64,000 nucleotides of DNA from the NCBI GenBank assembly GCA_036345935.2, contig JADWOT020000002.1:17731254-17795253 (forward strand), read 5' to 3'. Shown piece by piece: positions 48,964 through 62,000 of this stretch (the first letter of the stretch is position 1; every line of letters begins with the position of its first letter). A program made the position numbers and the translations under genes. This stretch comes from Taenia hydatigena (taxonomy: Eukaryota > Platyhelminthes > Cestoda > Cyclophyllidea > Taeniidae). The notes beneath the pieces were generated by a model. The model had not been told where the DNA came from, did no database searches, and was given only the letters and a program-made list of their open reading frames with translations.

Positions 48964-51900
48964 TGCGTATTTGGGTCTTTAATTTTTAGTTACGAATTTT
49001 GCTTGAAGTTAGGATCGAAGGACAGTGCACTTTCTGGAATTCTCTGGCAATTGGCCACATGGAATGGGTCTTGCATAAACCATGTCCGACTGAAGCCCGC
49101 CTCATCTTCACTGATGCACTTGAGTTTGGTTTCAAGTTACCGAGCCTTTGCATTTCTCCAGGCATAGAAGAAAGGACTCAGGTCTAAATCTTTCGACTTG
49201 TAGTGATTTAATTTTTGGCACTAAATTTTGAACCGTCCACTTGCCACCCTGCCTACTCTAACCAACCTCACGCCTTGCCATAAATTCCTCAGTTTTTCGT
49301 CTATCATCTTTGTAGCTCCCCGTTATCATTGCGTGCTCCATATTCACTACTCAATTTTCTTATATGCTTTCTAATCCTATACTTCGGATGCTCAAATCGT
49401 TACTGCAAGTCAGTGTTTACAAAGCAGTGGAAGAGATCGCAACATTGAATGGGGTGTTATCCTCCATATCCGCTGACCATGACTCTCGGTCTGGCTTACT
49501 AGCGCCTGCGTGTTAAATATTTAACGTTTATATGCCGACAATTACCTCTGCACTCGAAGACTGTTCCTTTCGCAGTCACCTTCACGACGAATAAGTTCTC
49601 TGAGTCAGAGGATAGCATTATTTTATGCTTCGGATGTGCACTGATTGAAAGCACATTCGATAAACTTGTCTAACAGTAAGTGTGCCTAAAGACAAAGTGT
49701 GTGATAATGGCTGTAAACCGAAGTCCTTTAAACTTATGGAAGGCAATACTGGTTCAAATGTAATTCGAATTGCTCAAAACTGTAGTTGTGATCGGTAGCC
49801 TGGCAGTGTTTAAAATGGAATTAATTCGTTTTCAAACGCACTTGATTTAGAATCACAGGTGAATGCGCTAACAACAATTACACGGGACTCTGAAGAATAG
49901 CCATTCAGCGACAGCTACACTGCAGAGTGTGCAAATATACTTGACCAACCCCAGTTGTGTAGAGTTAAGTATAACATCCATCAATCGTTCTTTAGTGTAG
50001 GATTTTATCTGGATAAGTGGATCGGCAACCAATCATGCAATTGCATGCCGTACTTGATTACTTTGACTTCCCAATCCTGGATTGTGATTTTGTCAGGGCT
50101 AATTTGCTACCCAATAATCCCATGCTTGATATTAGTCTTGATGCAGATCAGAGGATTGAAAGTGAGAACGAAGTGTCTATCGGCTAAAATTCGCTGATGA
50201 TTAGTTATATGCTGTCTAACTGCATACTTAAGACAAAGTGGAATCGATTTTAAATGCTCTACCTAAATGTTTTTTACTGGCGACTACAAGTAGTATCGAA
50301 ATATTCTTAGAAAACTGACTTCTTGCCAAGTGGGGCGCAAACACCGCTTAGGCGATACTATGAGTTGTAAAGACACAAAGACAGGTTTTAACTCAAGTCT
50401 GCTGAAAATATGTGCTAAAATATGAATTGATGAGCTCAAGCAGTTGCTTATTTATTCTGCCTGCAATTTACGTGTGTTTTCAGGTAAGTTGGCCATTTCC
50501 AGACCCTTCTGCTCATCCTTTAAAAAAATTTTGCAATGCACCTCACTTACTATTTTTAGTAAAATGTAAACACACGCACGAGCGATGCGGTGTTGTTATG
50601 CTTTTGTTTATTTTTTGCATACTTTGGTTAACATAGTAATTTGCAAAAGTTTGTAAAATAAGTAGTATAATAGTTGTATGAACCTTTGATCTGTGCTTAG
50701 ATTAATTTCTCTCATGCCCAAGTGTTTTGATTTTTAGATACCGGTTGCATCTTGATAGCTCCACTGTCTATGAGTGCGTTTAAACCTTGAGCATTTAAAC
50801 TGCAGGTAGTTCGCTGCAGTAACGCCGGTGTCAGAATTCTCAAATTGTTGAATGTTCAATTCAATGCACAAAGCATGCAGGCGCGAGGCTTGCTTAATCT
50901 GTTTAATTGGCACCTTCTACTCTACCGACTTGAGTTGGCCTTTTTATTTTTCTTCCATTCCTACTCTGTCTCCAAAATACCACACCAAAAGGCGCCCGCT
51001 ATCTTTTAGCGAATGCTTTCCCGGTATGCAACAAACAAGGCCATTGTCTCAATTTTGTCGTTGCCTCTTAAATTTTCTTCTCGTCTCCCCTGCATTCGCA
51101 CTAATCATAGCCCCACAATGGTCTGACAAGCACCTCAACGACCAATAAATGGCTCGATTTAATGCACATGCCGCAGTGCAGTAAACGCGCTCAGTCTCAG
51201 TTAAGAAATCTTGGGAAATTGGCCTTCACAGTCTTACTTGCGCTTATAACTGCCTAACTGATGTGACACCTAACAAGCCACTTGCTAAGATAAAAGCATT
51301 TCGCTGTTGGCTCTGCGTCACACAAATACCAAGACACTCAGTCGAACGGTCGCCTTTTACAGTTGACTTGATGAAATTCTGGGCTACTGCAGATTTGAGG
51401 CGTGAAAATATGCCCTGCTGGAGGCACAGAATAAACTGCCCGTGTTTACCTACTTTGAGGATTTGTGTATTGCATTCTCTGATAGTCATTGCCATGGTTG
51501 GCTGCCAGTGGTCACTCAGCAATGCTTTTGCAAGGGCACATTGTAGGCTTATCTTACGTGTAACGCAGGAAAAAGTAGTTAAATATCTCTAAATTATTCA
51601 CAGCCAAATGCAATCATTAGCCCAATCCTCATTCCCTATGCTTTCGTCAGCTCTGTCAGTTGATCTAGTGATGAGTTCTGGCCTTATTTACTTCTCGATT
51701 GGAGATTTTCCTTCATCGCTGAGATAACTTGACGCTTAACTTGGAGGTGTGTGAATAAGATTAGGCGTTTCTCTCAAAAAGCGATGGCGATCAATCAGTA
51801 ATCTGAACACAACCATTTAGGCCCCTTAATTTTGACTTAAAAATCGTAAGTAGAATGAGTGTGATAGCAGTTGCAAGTGGAACGTAGGCCCAATGGTTAA

Positions 51901-53818
51901 CATTTGTTCGTTTCTCCGATTTTATTTACGTGTTGGATGCATTGCATCTACGGCCGTTCAAATGGCTGAAACTCATTAAACTTATACCAGCTATGCCTTC
52001 CAATTCGGCTACAACTTACTGTTCCATTAGATCCCTTTTAGGTCAAATTCTAGCTTGAATAAATCAAATTACTTCCGTATTGCTTACATTATCCTAGATG
52101 GTCTTTTGATTTACCCATGTGGCAGACAAAAAGGTTGCACATTATTTAAAAAATGCCTCACAAATGTGTTTTTAAACAATCTAAACTAAGGTTTACGTTT
52201 CATTAATGTAGCGAATTGGCGTAGCAACGGAGCAAATACTAAAGCAGGGCTTTTACGTTAATTTTGTTAGCATGCTTCCGAAGTCCCGCTGGAATGCATT
52301 TCAGCATAGCTTAGGAGCATTGTTCGCCCAAAGCGATTCTTTTACTGTTGTTCCAGACTTCTTATACCCTCTGCTATAAGCAGACAATAGTGCCGTAAAG
52401 CATACGAAAATCTCCCAGCTTTTGGTAGAACAAGTCGCCTGTAACTCCCTCCTACGAAGAGTCCTTGGATGGATATCTGTCCTGTTCACACACAACGTTT
52501 GACAAATCATTGTGGTTGATCTACCACGTGACGCGAATACCATCTGTTCCTACCATCTAGTCAAGTTTGCGATGAATCGAGGAAGCGTTGTGGGCTGCTT
52601 ACGGTCCTGCGCTACAAAGTTCTCAACTAGCGATTAGCTTAAAACCATTGTATTGTGGTTCACTGCATTATGCTTTAACATCATGTCAGCCCTTCATTTT
52701 TGATCCCATTTGCTCGCAAACAACTCCCATTCATTCTTACAAGCATACGACAAGCTAGAAGGAGTTCCGTGCAGGCTCCTTCTGACTTTTATGTAGCTGA
52801 ATTAATGGTAAACCTAAATGCATTTCCAACTTGATCACATGATTGAGATTGCTTCAGCATTTCTAAGATTGCCTACAGTTGAGGAGAAGAGGATGGCAGC
52901 AGGAGCTCCAGCATTGAGGCCGATATCTGCAGAGCGAAATCGACTAACTTTCCAAAACTGGCCTGAAAGGTCGTCTGTAGCTCTGTATCAAGCGCAATGC
53001 AAAAGCCGTCCATAACTATCCGTCACGTCAGTGCAAATGATGCAGCTCTTTTTCCACCTAAGTCCATTCATGAGGTATTTTTGTCGAGGATTTTGCCGAG
53101 ACCGAAGGCTTCCAGCGTAACTTGACTGAAATGCAGGTAGAATGAACCCCCAAGTAAGAGAGCGTGTTGAGACGTCCAAAGAACTGAAACGAATAGTCCG
53201 CACCGCACGATGTAAGCATTAACCAACTTCAAATCGAGCACTCCATGGTTTATATTAGTTACTGACGTTAGTGAATCAGCCTTGGTAAACACGCCATCGC
53301 TTGAGCAAAAGCCACAGTCAATAAAATGCTGGCAGTTAGTGTAGTACAGCATGATCTCCTTGCAACCTTGACAGTGGTTAGATAACCTGACAAACTGCCT
53401 GATTACGAGGATGTCCGCAGTGAGAACGGGATATTGGGCGTTAGCTGAATAGTAACTACAATGTCGGAGATAGACTAGCCGATTTTACTTCGGAATGATG
53501 ACTTGAAGCAATACAAATTCGCAATTTTATTTAGGAAGGGAAATGCAAATGGCAATACACACACTCATCCTTTCAAACATTGGAGTGTGACTTGTAATGG
53601 CATAGTTGTGATACCGAAGCGAAATGCTTCAATTACCATAGTTAATGAAGGTGTTATGCACGCGCTTGTCTAATACAAGCTCCTAAGCCACAAGTCTCTT
53701 CTTCAGCTTCAATGCATTAAATTGTTTTAATGCTTCAGTAACCAGTGATCTCCATTGGCCATACTTTGAAAAATGTGCTCAGTTATTTCTTCGAGCATCG
53801 TTAATCGCTGCATATAAA
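48964..53818. other. right arm interior, no supported gene
   Basis: Mirror of 37,243-42,097; the same unrecognised frames occur in reverse. A plus-strand frame at 49,955-50,197 contains a good membrane segment (WIVILSGLICYPIIPCLILV), and one at 50,412-50,480 ends at a fine donor (gtgttttcaggtaagt). These could be exons of a membrane protein but cannot be joined. Confidence 0.45.
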
Positions 53819-54092
53819 ATGGCGGATGTTGGTGCAAAGCATGAGCGCCTGCCGCCAACAATCGTGGCCATTAATTACATGCACGATCTTGTTCCTAGTT
53901 TTACGAGATTAACGTCTACTGAACGTGTGTCTGTGAAGCTGCAATTAGCACTCCTCAGTCCGCCGAGTGTTTCTTCACAGTGGTTTCTGTTCCGCCCGTC
54001 GAGCTTTCTCGTGTGTTGATGAACCGGATAATAAGGTGACCTTCGACATCAGCATCGTTGATCTTGATAACCAACATGCGCTGCTAAAAATG
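53819..54092 (+). pseudogene. puromycin-sensitive aminopeptidase-like N-terminus, P2 right
   Basis: Mirror of P2 left. ATG at 53,819 starts MADVGAKHERLPPTIVAINY, followed by RLTSTERVSVKLQLAL, which fits the first strands of the M1 N-terminal domain. The frame then runs to a stop at 54,019, while SARRAFSCVDEP and KVTFDISIVDLDNQHALLKM continue in the +1 frame to the GTGAGT donor at 54,093. A deletion seems to have joined exon 1 to the ARRAF exon. Without the intervening and catalytic exons it cannot make an enzyme. Confidence 0.8.
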
Positions 54093-54648
54093 GTGAGTCA
54101 CCCTTGCGCCTTACAAAGCAGTTGACTGTGATTTTTTTGGAGGTTCTTAGGATGTACGCAGCTATTCGCGCTAGGCTCTACGCCCTACTTTTGCACGCTA
54201 ATGGTTTACTCAGAATCGATTGAATGTCACTTACGTAGCTAGACGTAAGCAAAGGGGTTAATGGGGTATCGAAATGGATGGGCAGCAGAAACGGAGGTCA
54301 AATTTTACCCAGTCGATCAGACCCATTAATAGAATAAATGAAAAGGCAGCAGAAATTTTCTATGGCATTGTAATCAAAGTTCGGAATTACAATCAGATCC
54401 AGTTTAAAAGGTAATTTGAATGCTGCAATTCTCCTTCTCTTTACATCGTCTCATAAACAAAAAGTAGAATGAAAGCGACTAAAGTTTGCTTCGTGTACTT
54501 GCTGTGCACAGTACATGCAGTAGACGTCAGCCTGTTCTCACCCGCCAGTAAAGAGAGTTGAGCCTGGTGTAAATAACTGCTTACGTCCTGAGATTCTCAA
54601 CAAAAGCTGCCACAGCCAACTGCTTTGGAAGGCGCGAAGCTGACTCAC

Positions 54649-55186
54649 CATGTTCAACAGAGCAACTTGGTTGTCAAGACCAACGATGCTGATTTCAAAG
54701 GTCGCCTTACTGTCAACACACGGGAAGGCTCGACGGGCGAAAACAGACTAAGGAAAGCATCAGCACCTTTTACAAGAGCTGCCGACAGGACGGGTTTATA
54801 ACAAGTGCACACTAATAAACTTAGTGTCTTGATGGGACGTCGACAATATTTCGAGCCCTTTCGATTTGAAAACTATCAGCTCGGTTGATTCGGCCACCTA
54901 CAACAGCAGTCCCCTGCATAAGTGCGAGCTGCGATGATTGGCGGTAAGACGAAACTGTGCTTAAAGCATTAAGCAGCCTTAAATTTCGTGCGCCAAATTG
55001 GAAGTTCGAAAATAATGACGCGGGAACCACTGTGAAGAATTATTCGACGGATGGGGGAGAGATGCCTGCAGCTTCATTGAAACACGTCCAGTAAACTTGA
55101 GACTCGTGATTTTAAGAACGAGATGAAGCATGTAATTAATGAGCATGATTGTTCGAGGAAGGAGTTCATGCTTTGCATTAACAATG
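54649..55186 (-). pseudogene. puromycin-sensitive aminopeptidase-like N-terminus, fuller copy (P1 right)
   Basis: Reading leftward on the minus strand: an exon 1-like part (55,186 to about 55,031) with HELLPRTIMLINYMLHLVLK and FTGRVSMKLQ, a 69-codon open segment (55,030-54,821; SSYRQSSQLALMQGTAVVGG and RINRADSFQIERARNIV), an acceptor (tgctttccttag) and the ARRAFPC exon (54,747-54,649) ending ALLNM at a GTGAGT donor. The middle segment does not resemble the M1 family and is absent from P2. Only 54,649-54,763 lies in the near-identical arm; the rest is outside it. It is truncated after the ARRAF exon, so it is non-functional. Confidence 0.75.
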
Positions 55187-56755
55187 CTCGGAGAAATAAC
55201 TAAACCCTTTTTTGAAAGCAGGGACCGTCGAGCTTACCGGTTGCTGAAGCATTAGAGCGATTTGGTGCATTGAAGTTGAAAGAAGGACTTGTGGCTTAGG
55301 AGCTTGTGAAGGCAAGTGCGTGCTCAAAACCTTAACTAGTATTGATAATTGAAACAAATGAGCTTATACAAAGCATACTGCAAGTTCTCTATAATTAATT
55401 TTTTCTCTTGGTCTTTAAACCATTTAGGCGAGCAGACTGACTACGGAAGGCAGCCTACATTGGCAGCACTTGGAGTGTAAACAGAAGCTGGAGGTATGCG
55501 TTTCTGGAGCACTCTTGCGCCTCATACAGTCCTGACGATCCATCACGAGATTCGTGTTCACTGAACGCATCTTACGCATCCAAAACAGTCATCAAATGGT
55601 CCCTTGATTTCTCGCTTAACGTTTCTAGTGTTGTCTGCAGCGGCAGTCCTTCTTCTCTCGTTCAAACCCAAAGCCTACTTCGTTGCCAATAACAGATGTG
55701 GCTTTGTAGGGACGCATCTCCTTGTAGACAAGGAGGTGATGAAGACGGTTCTGTTCATGCCTGTCCCCTCCAGTTTAGTTGGGCTGTTAATCAGAGTGCT
55801 TGCTCTTCTGTCCTATTAAAATCATTCGATGCAACATTTTGTGGTTATTTTTTGACAGTTGGATTATTACATGGAAGCGCCTAATATCATTTCCTTATCT
55901 CATTCTCTCGTGCAGTTTTCTCCCTGCAAAGAAATTGAGTCGGTTTTTTAACATTTGAATGTATTGCTATGTTTTTCGCATATAGCTGAGCAAAGTGGTT
56001 ACCCAAACATGAAATGTTGCTTGCAGAAGTACATGAAATTTTGCGCAAGTATGCTTGAAACGAAGCTTTTATTTCCAAAGCGACCGACAAAAGATTTGAA
56101 GCAGCAAAGTGCTTGGTTTGGCCCCTACTGACCAGTTGGATACTGATTCAATGTGCGACATATGGGGAAGAGAAATGCTGCCATGAGAATCCTGAAAAGT
56201 TCGATAAAAGGGTTGTAGCACATGCGGTATTTTCATCCTTCTTATTTTCATTAGGAATGAAGCATGAATTTGCACTGCCTTACCAATAGGAAGAAAATCT
56301 AAGCTTCGCATGACTCTAAATTGCAGCACGCGATGATGAAATATTGAGTGAATGCATTGAAGGCGTAGGCATTACGGTTTTAGAAGGACTAGTGTTGGTT
56401 GAGGGGGACGTTGTTTACGTGGATCAGTTTGTGCCATGGCCTGACATTTAAGAAAAAAAAAGCTATTCCTTTCGCCTCTATGGCATGAGGAATGTGGAGA
56501 CAGGACGCTTACTGAACTCGGTGGATGCATGTGCCACATTTCATTCGCAACTTGAGAAGTCGCATTGCGTCGCATTCCATAATTCCTTAAGTAATCATCT
56601 GTTCTAAGTTCCCTGCTTTTCCCTAAACGAAAATGAAAGCTTCCATTCCAGTACCTGTCGTATAGCTTTGGTGGTAGAATTGATACACTCTTTTCTCTTT
56701 CAATCCATGCGATCGAAGTGACCTCATCGCTGTTTCATTCAAGCAGACAATAATA
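55187..56755. other. intergenic, no supported gene
   Basis: The first 150 bp still resemble 37,260-37,400 of the left arm (shared cttgtggcttaggagcttgt). Beyond that only short open frames occur. A hydrophobic frame at 55,604-55,819 starts at a TTG and overlaps a second frame, so I do not call it. Confidence 0.5.
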
Positions 56756-56855
56756 NNNNNNNNNNNNNNNNNNNNNNNNNNNNNNNNNNNNNNNNNNNNN
56801 NNNNNNNNNNNNNNNNNNNNNNNNNNNNNNNNNNNNNNNNNNNNNNNNNNNNNNN
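56756..56855. other. scaffold gap of 100 N
   Basis: Exactly 100 N, the conventional size for a gap of unknown length. It cuts off the 5' part of the adjacent retroelement. Confidence 0.99.
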
Positions 56856-59050
56856 AAAGATGAAATTACAGAGCCACCCAAGTCACCGTGAGCTTCCCAA
56901 ATCGCACCAGTAAAGAAAAGCGACGGTAGTCTACGGCTGTGTATCGATTACAGATAATTAAATACCTTAACTAATAAAGACGCTTTCCCCTTACCGCATA
57001 TTAATGACCCCTTGGATTCCCTGAATGGATCAAAGTGGTCCTCTATACCAGACTTAAAATCCGGATACTGGCAAGTAGAAGCAGCAGACACCGGTAGAGA
57101 GAAGACGTCTTTCATAGTGCCCAACAGCCTTTTCGAATCGTAGACAATGCATTTCGGACTGTGCAACGCTGCAGCTACTTTGCGGCGCTTGATGCAGACA
57201 GCGCTGATTGGGCTTTTCCCAAAGCATTGCATAATCTACCTCGATGGCACCCTTGCTTTCGGGAGAGAAATTCGCGAGCACAACGCAAATCTCAAACTAG
57301 CACTGGACTGTCTGCAGGGTGCAGGATTAACCTTGAATCTAAAGAAGTGCCATTTTCAAAGGCGTTTGGTCACCATCTTGGGGCATACGGTCTCGTCAGA
57401 CGGAATGGCGGTCATGGAAGCCCGTACAAGACAAGTGAGAACTTGGCCAACAGCAACCAATAAAGCAGAAGTCCGCAACTTCCTCTGTTTGCAAACTGTT
57501 ATAGACCTTTGGTTAAAAACTTTGCTAAGATCGTCAGTCTCTTGCAGAAGCTAACCGAGAAGCAGGCGAAAAATCATTTTAAGTGGAAGAGCAAACATAA
57601 CGAAGCCTTCAAAGAACTAAAGTAAACGCTCTGCTCCGCTCCGTTTCGCTCCGATTCCGGCTTTACCAAACGTCGAGATCAACGCGCCACCCTTTGTACT
57701 TAACACGGACGCCAGTGACGTGGCCGTGAATGATGCACTTTCACAGAGCGACAAAGAAGGCCGAGAACACGTCATTGCCTATGCTAGTGCCAGACCCAGC
57801 AAAAAAATGAGACAGAAGAGTGCAACAGAACGTGAACGTTTTGCCACCTACACAATGGTGCGACACTTCAAGCACTACCTTATAGTGAGACAGATCATAA
57901 TGAGGACAGACTACTAGGCGCTGACCTGGTTAGCCAATGAAGGAGATCGACCGTTTGGTTGCATGCTGGTACGAGGAACTGCAACAATATGACTTTACAG
58001 TGCAGTACAGAAAAGGGAACTAGCATGGCAACGCGGATGCATTATCCCGCAGACCTCTCTCAGCAGAAAGGCATAGCGGTATAGTGAGAACCCTATTTTT
58101 AAGCAAGCAAACTAAACACCAGAGGAGAAACACGCAGAATTCTGATTCTGACACGGCTCTGGCATACGAGAGGCACTTGGCATTCCCGTATAAGCCTACT
58201 GCGGAAGATGAGGTTTTATGGTACCAAGAAGACGCCGCGTTTCTCCAAGCGCCTAGTTGTTCCAGGTTCTTTGATATAAACGGTCCTTCAGGAGTTGCAC
58301 GAGCGATCAGGTCATGAAGGCGAGTAAAAGATGGTGGGGGCCTCGAGCTAACGATACCGGTGGCCTTCTCTCCCCAGACGTGGTAGACTTCTGCCGAACC
58401 TGCATCACTTGCAGCAGTTTCAAGAAGCCCCATTCCACAGCGATTGCGACCCTGGAACCCATGTCTCCGGTTCCCTCAGGTGAAAGAGTGGGTATAGACA
58501 CTATAGGTCCTCTGCCACTTACCAAGAGGGGAAACCAATACATTCTTGTTATGGTTGACTGCTTCACGAAAGTAGCCGAAGTGCAACCCACGAAATCGTA
58601 AGACGCCGAAATGGTAGCGTCAGTCTCCTTCAGTCATTGGATCTGTCAATACGGAATGCCCGGATCAGTCCATGGCGATCAAGTCCCTAATTTCGGAAGC
58701 CGACTCTTCACTGAACTATGCAGAACCCTCAGGATCGCAAAGACGTGCATGACGCCTGGTAGAAAGAACAAATTTGCACCCTAATCGGACTTCTAAAGGC
58801 TGTTACCAAAGATGCATAGTCTGATGATTGGGATTTAAGCCGGGAATGCGCTCTCCTCGCGTACATGTCTACAGTTCACGCATCGGCTGGTGTCTCCCCG
58901 TTCAAGATGCTCATAGGCCGCGAAGTGGGAGTCTTCTCCGGTATCATTTTACTTACTAAGAAAGTGGCAACCAACAGTGCCTCATAGCGCGTACTACGTT
59001 TAAAAGAATGGTTAAAAGAAGACGTTTAATTTTGCCCGGCGACACCCACA
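56856..59050 (+). mobile_element. decayed Ty3/gypsy-type retroelement pol region
   Basis: In order: reverse transcriptase (SLRLCIDYR with a stop after it; DLKSGYWQVE; MHFGLCNAAAT; IIYLDG where YLDD is expected; LKKCHF; LGHTVSSDG) at 56,880-57,480; RNase H (VLNTDASD.AVNDALSQ, ATERERFATY) at 57,640-57,960; integrase zinc-binding and core (CRTCITCSSFKKPH, VGIDTIGPLP, QYILVMVDCFTKVAEV, then VHASAGVSPFKMLIGRE) at 58,280-58,960. Many stops and frameshifts occur and the second catalytic Asp of YLDD is lost, so it is inactive. The gag end is in or beyond the gap. No LTR could be defined on the 3' side. Confidence 0.9.
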
Positions 59051-62000
59051 AATGTCTCGTAGCAGACATAAGAAATACTTTAGGATTTCCGGCGCTTAAA
59101 TACCAACACTTACGCCAAATATGAAAGTACAACGAAGTAATATTTGCAGATCAAATTTGCTAAAATTTAATTTTGGAAATTTTGTTTTACAATGTGGATT
59201 AATATTTACCAGAAATCAAGTTCAAGGATGGCAGGCGCGCATTGTATCTTCGTGTGTCATCTGTTAGTGTTTGCGAATCCGTGGTCAGCATAGGTGAGTG
59301 CGTATTTGTTACTAATCTTGTTATTAATCCATGCCTCGTTTCCACCCCATTTTGTGTCTACTAAGTTGAAGTATTGCGACATGCGTTTCTAGCTGAGTGT
59401 TGTGGACTGGACTTAGCGGCTGTACACTTATTTTTGTGCGTGATGTAAATTAAAGTGTACACTTCCCTTTGGATAGTGGATTTAACGCATAAGGTAGCCA
59501 ATTTTGACAGTATGGAATTAGTGTGACATTTCTGAGCATTAAGGGGCACGATTAATACCTTTACTATTTTGACCTGTCGATTTAGACCAAGTGATTAATT
59601 GTGCGGCTTTCCCATTTCGTTGGATTGCTTATTTGTCGAAAATAAGTAGCGACTGTGGTGATGTTGGAGGACCTGTGCATGAGCATAGAGATAGCTACCC
59701 ATTACTAGTTACGTAGTGCACGGTTGTTTTTTGAATAAAATGCCTCGATATGGAAACGAGGCTGTTCTGTCACTCCTCGGCTCACTTTATACTTTTGGCC
59801 TCTGTGGCTTTTGGCGCTACCTATGGTTGTTGATTTGCTACTGTGCCTACTCAGTGCCGTTAGTCCATACATTCACTTATGATTTGTTCGCCTAAGGTTA
59901 GATTCGCTTCAAGTATCGTTGGATGTGAAAAATGATTCATGTGCCACGAGGTTTGGTGGAGGTAACTCATTTTTGAGATGAGCCTAACATGCTAACAAAT
60001 AGAAGGTTTTTGACTGCCATAGCCCAGTTCCAAGTGTGACTACGCCGTTACCACTTACCTTGAGTTGGACGTTGTGCTGGACCAGGCAGGTAGGACAATA
60101 GTGTCTCACAGTCTTGCTTAGCCGGTCGTTACAGGGTGTTGAGGATTGTCGCGGATCCCTGATGTTGTTCGATTTTGGATAACAGACAAATATGCTTTGA
60201 ATTCCTCTGTTTTCATTTGTCTTCAGTAGATTGAAGGAGCTGCATATTTAGGGAAGATAAATGTCCACACCTATGCCAGTGTATTAGGATATACGCCGAC
60301 TTTTTTGTATTGGAACAGGACTATCATACGCGCTTGGTGTTGAAAGGCTTTGAGAAACTGTGAGGGCGTTAAAACCGCACCTTCCCGTCCCGGCGCAAAA
60401 TTGGTGAGGCCTGAAGCCCTGTCTTAAGGAAAAGGGTTGGATTATTTTGTTTTGAGTGAGTTACTGAGCCTTGTTGACGACGTTAAATTAAACTCATGCC
60501 AATCATCGTGCTAAAATGCGTAAGTGGGAAAGTGAGTCGACACTTTTTCTACAGCCGAGTCAACGTTGGGACCATTGTTATTGGTGTCGTTCATAATTTA
60601 CCCTACATAATCCCGCTTGCATTTCCCTGATGTATATCAAGGATTTTGCACAATGGTGCTCTTTGATTACAAAGCTGGTTTTTATCAAGCAAGCTTGTAA
60701 GAACTTAGTGAATGTGGGAAGTTAGTGGGATAGAAACCCAATGGACGCTGCCGTGCCATTTGTGTTGTGGGTTAAACACGGTAAAGTAGGAGTAAGTGAG
60801 GGGTTGGAATGGAATGACGAGTTGGTCTTGTCCCAATGATGCCAATTGTTGACCTCACTTGTGGGTTACTTTTGACCAAGTAACGAAGTGAATTTAGGTT
60901 AAGGTGAATGATGAAGTTGAACTTGATTTTGTTGACTTAAATGGGTCCAGATGTTCGCTTACATCAGTCATCCAAGCATTTGTTTGGCAGGTGCTGAAGT
61001 AGAATGTGGAATTTCCGGTATATCTGGGTTCCAAGTGGAATTGAGCAGAGCTATCTATGTGGTGGTGTTCATGGTTAGAATTCACGCAAGAGATGGTGTT
61101 TCTTGTAGTCTGCCTGAAAGAATGCGTGCTTCACTTTCATTTGTATGACTGCTTTATTCCCGATGGAATTTGTACGTGCTAGAGGCAAAAGAGGATGCGT
61201 TAAAGACATGTTTTCGGATTGAGAGAATCATGTGGGAGAGGAGTGTTTGCAATCAACCTGAGAAAGGGTTAATTGAGACATCCACTTGTGCGCCTTTGAA
61301 CTCGTTCTGCTTACACACGACTTGAATGGTTGTGAATTCGAGTCTTGCGTGACCATTTCCTGAGGCCATTTTATGGTTAACCGTCAGTCTACTTTTTCAC
61401 TTCTATGCGAATTAAGTAAGCAGTTATTTTTGTGTGATTAGAGAACCAAATTGTCGAGTTACTCATCATTTGAGAACAACGCTGTCTGCTAAAATGTTTG
61501 AGCAATACGCTATCACATTATGCCCTTATAATCAATTTTTTACTGTGCACACCAGCGTAAATAATGCAAGCACCTGATGGATTAGTTTGTGAAACTAATG
61601 GGTGGAAGGGTAGGGCGGCTTGCGATATAAGTGACACAATCATGGCTAGTCCATGAAGCCTGCATTATTTTTCTCACTCGCTCACAGATTTGAATCGTTT
61701 CATTGACAAAACCGACTTTTGGGCAACGAAGCGCCTACTGGGAATAAGCAGTCACAAAAGGAAGATTGGACGCTATTAAGAGAAACAAGGTTCACACTCT
61801 CCTCGAAGACTAATTTTGGTATCTAAATTTTGGAATTTCGGAACATGTTTTGCAATCCGAAACATTAGGTGCTTGAGCGATAAAAGTGATAGAAATAATC
61901 GCAAATTGGGGCACTCCACAACATCTTCCATAGAATACACAGTACTTTAAGGAAAATGACGAGTTGGCTTATTGTTTGAGCCTTATATACGCGTGACTGC

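Larger units (their letters stand above)
47987..54763 (-). repeat. right arm of large inverted repeat (6,777 bp)
   Basis: Reverse-complement partner of 36,298-43,074 with a constant coordinate sum of 91,061. The spacer between arms is 4,912 bp. The inner end lies inside the duplicated unit, the outer end inside an aminopeptidase-like pseudogene that continues outward to about 55,190. Confidence 0.97.
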
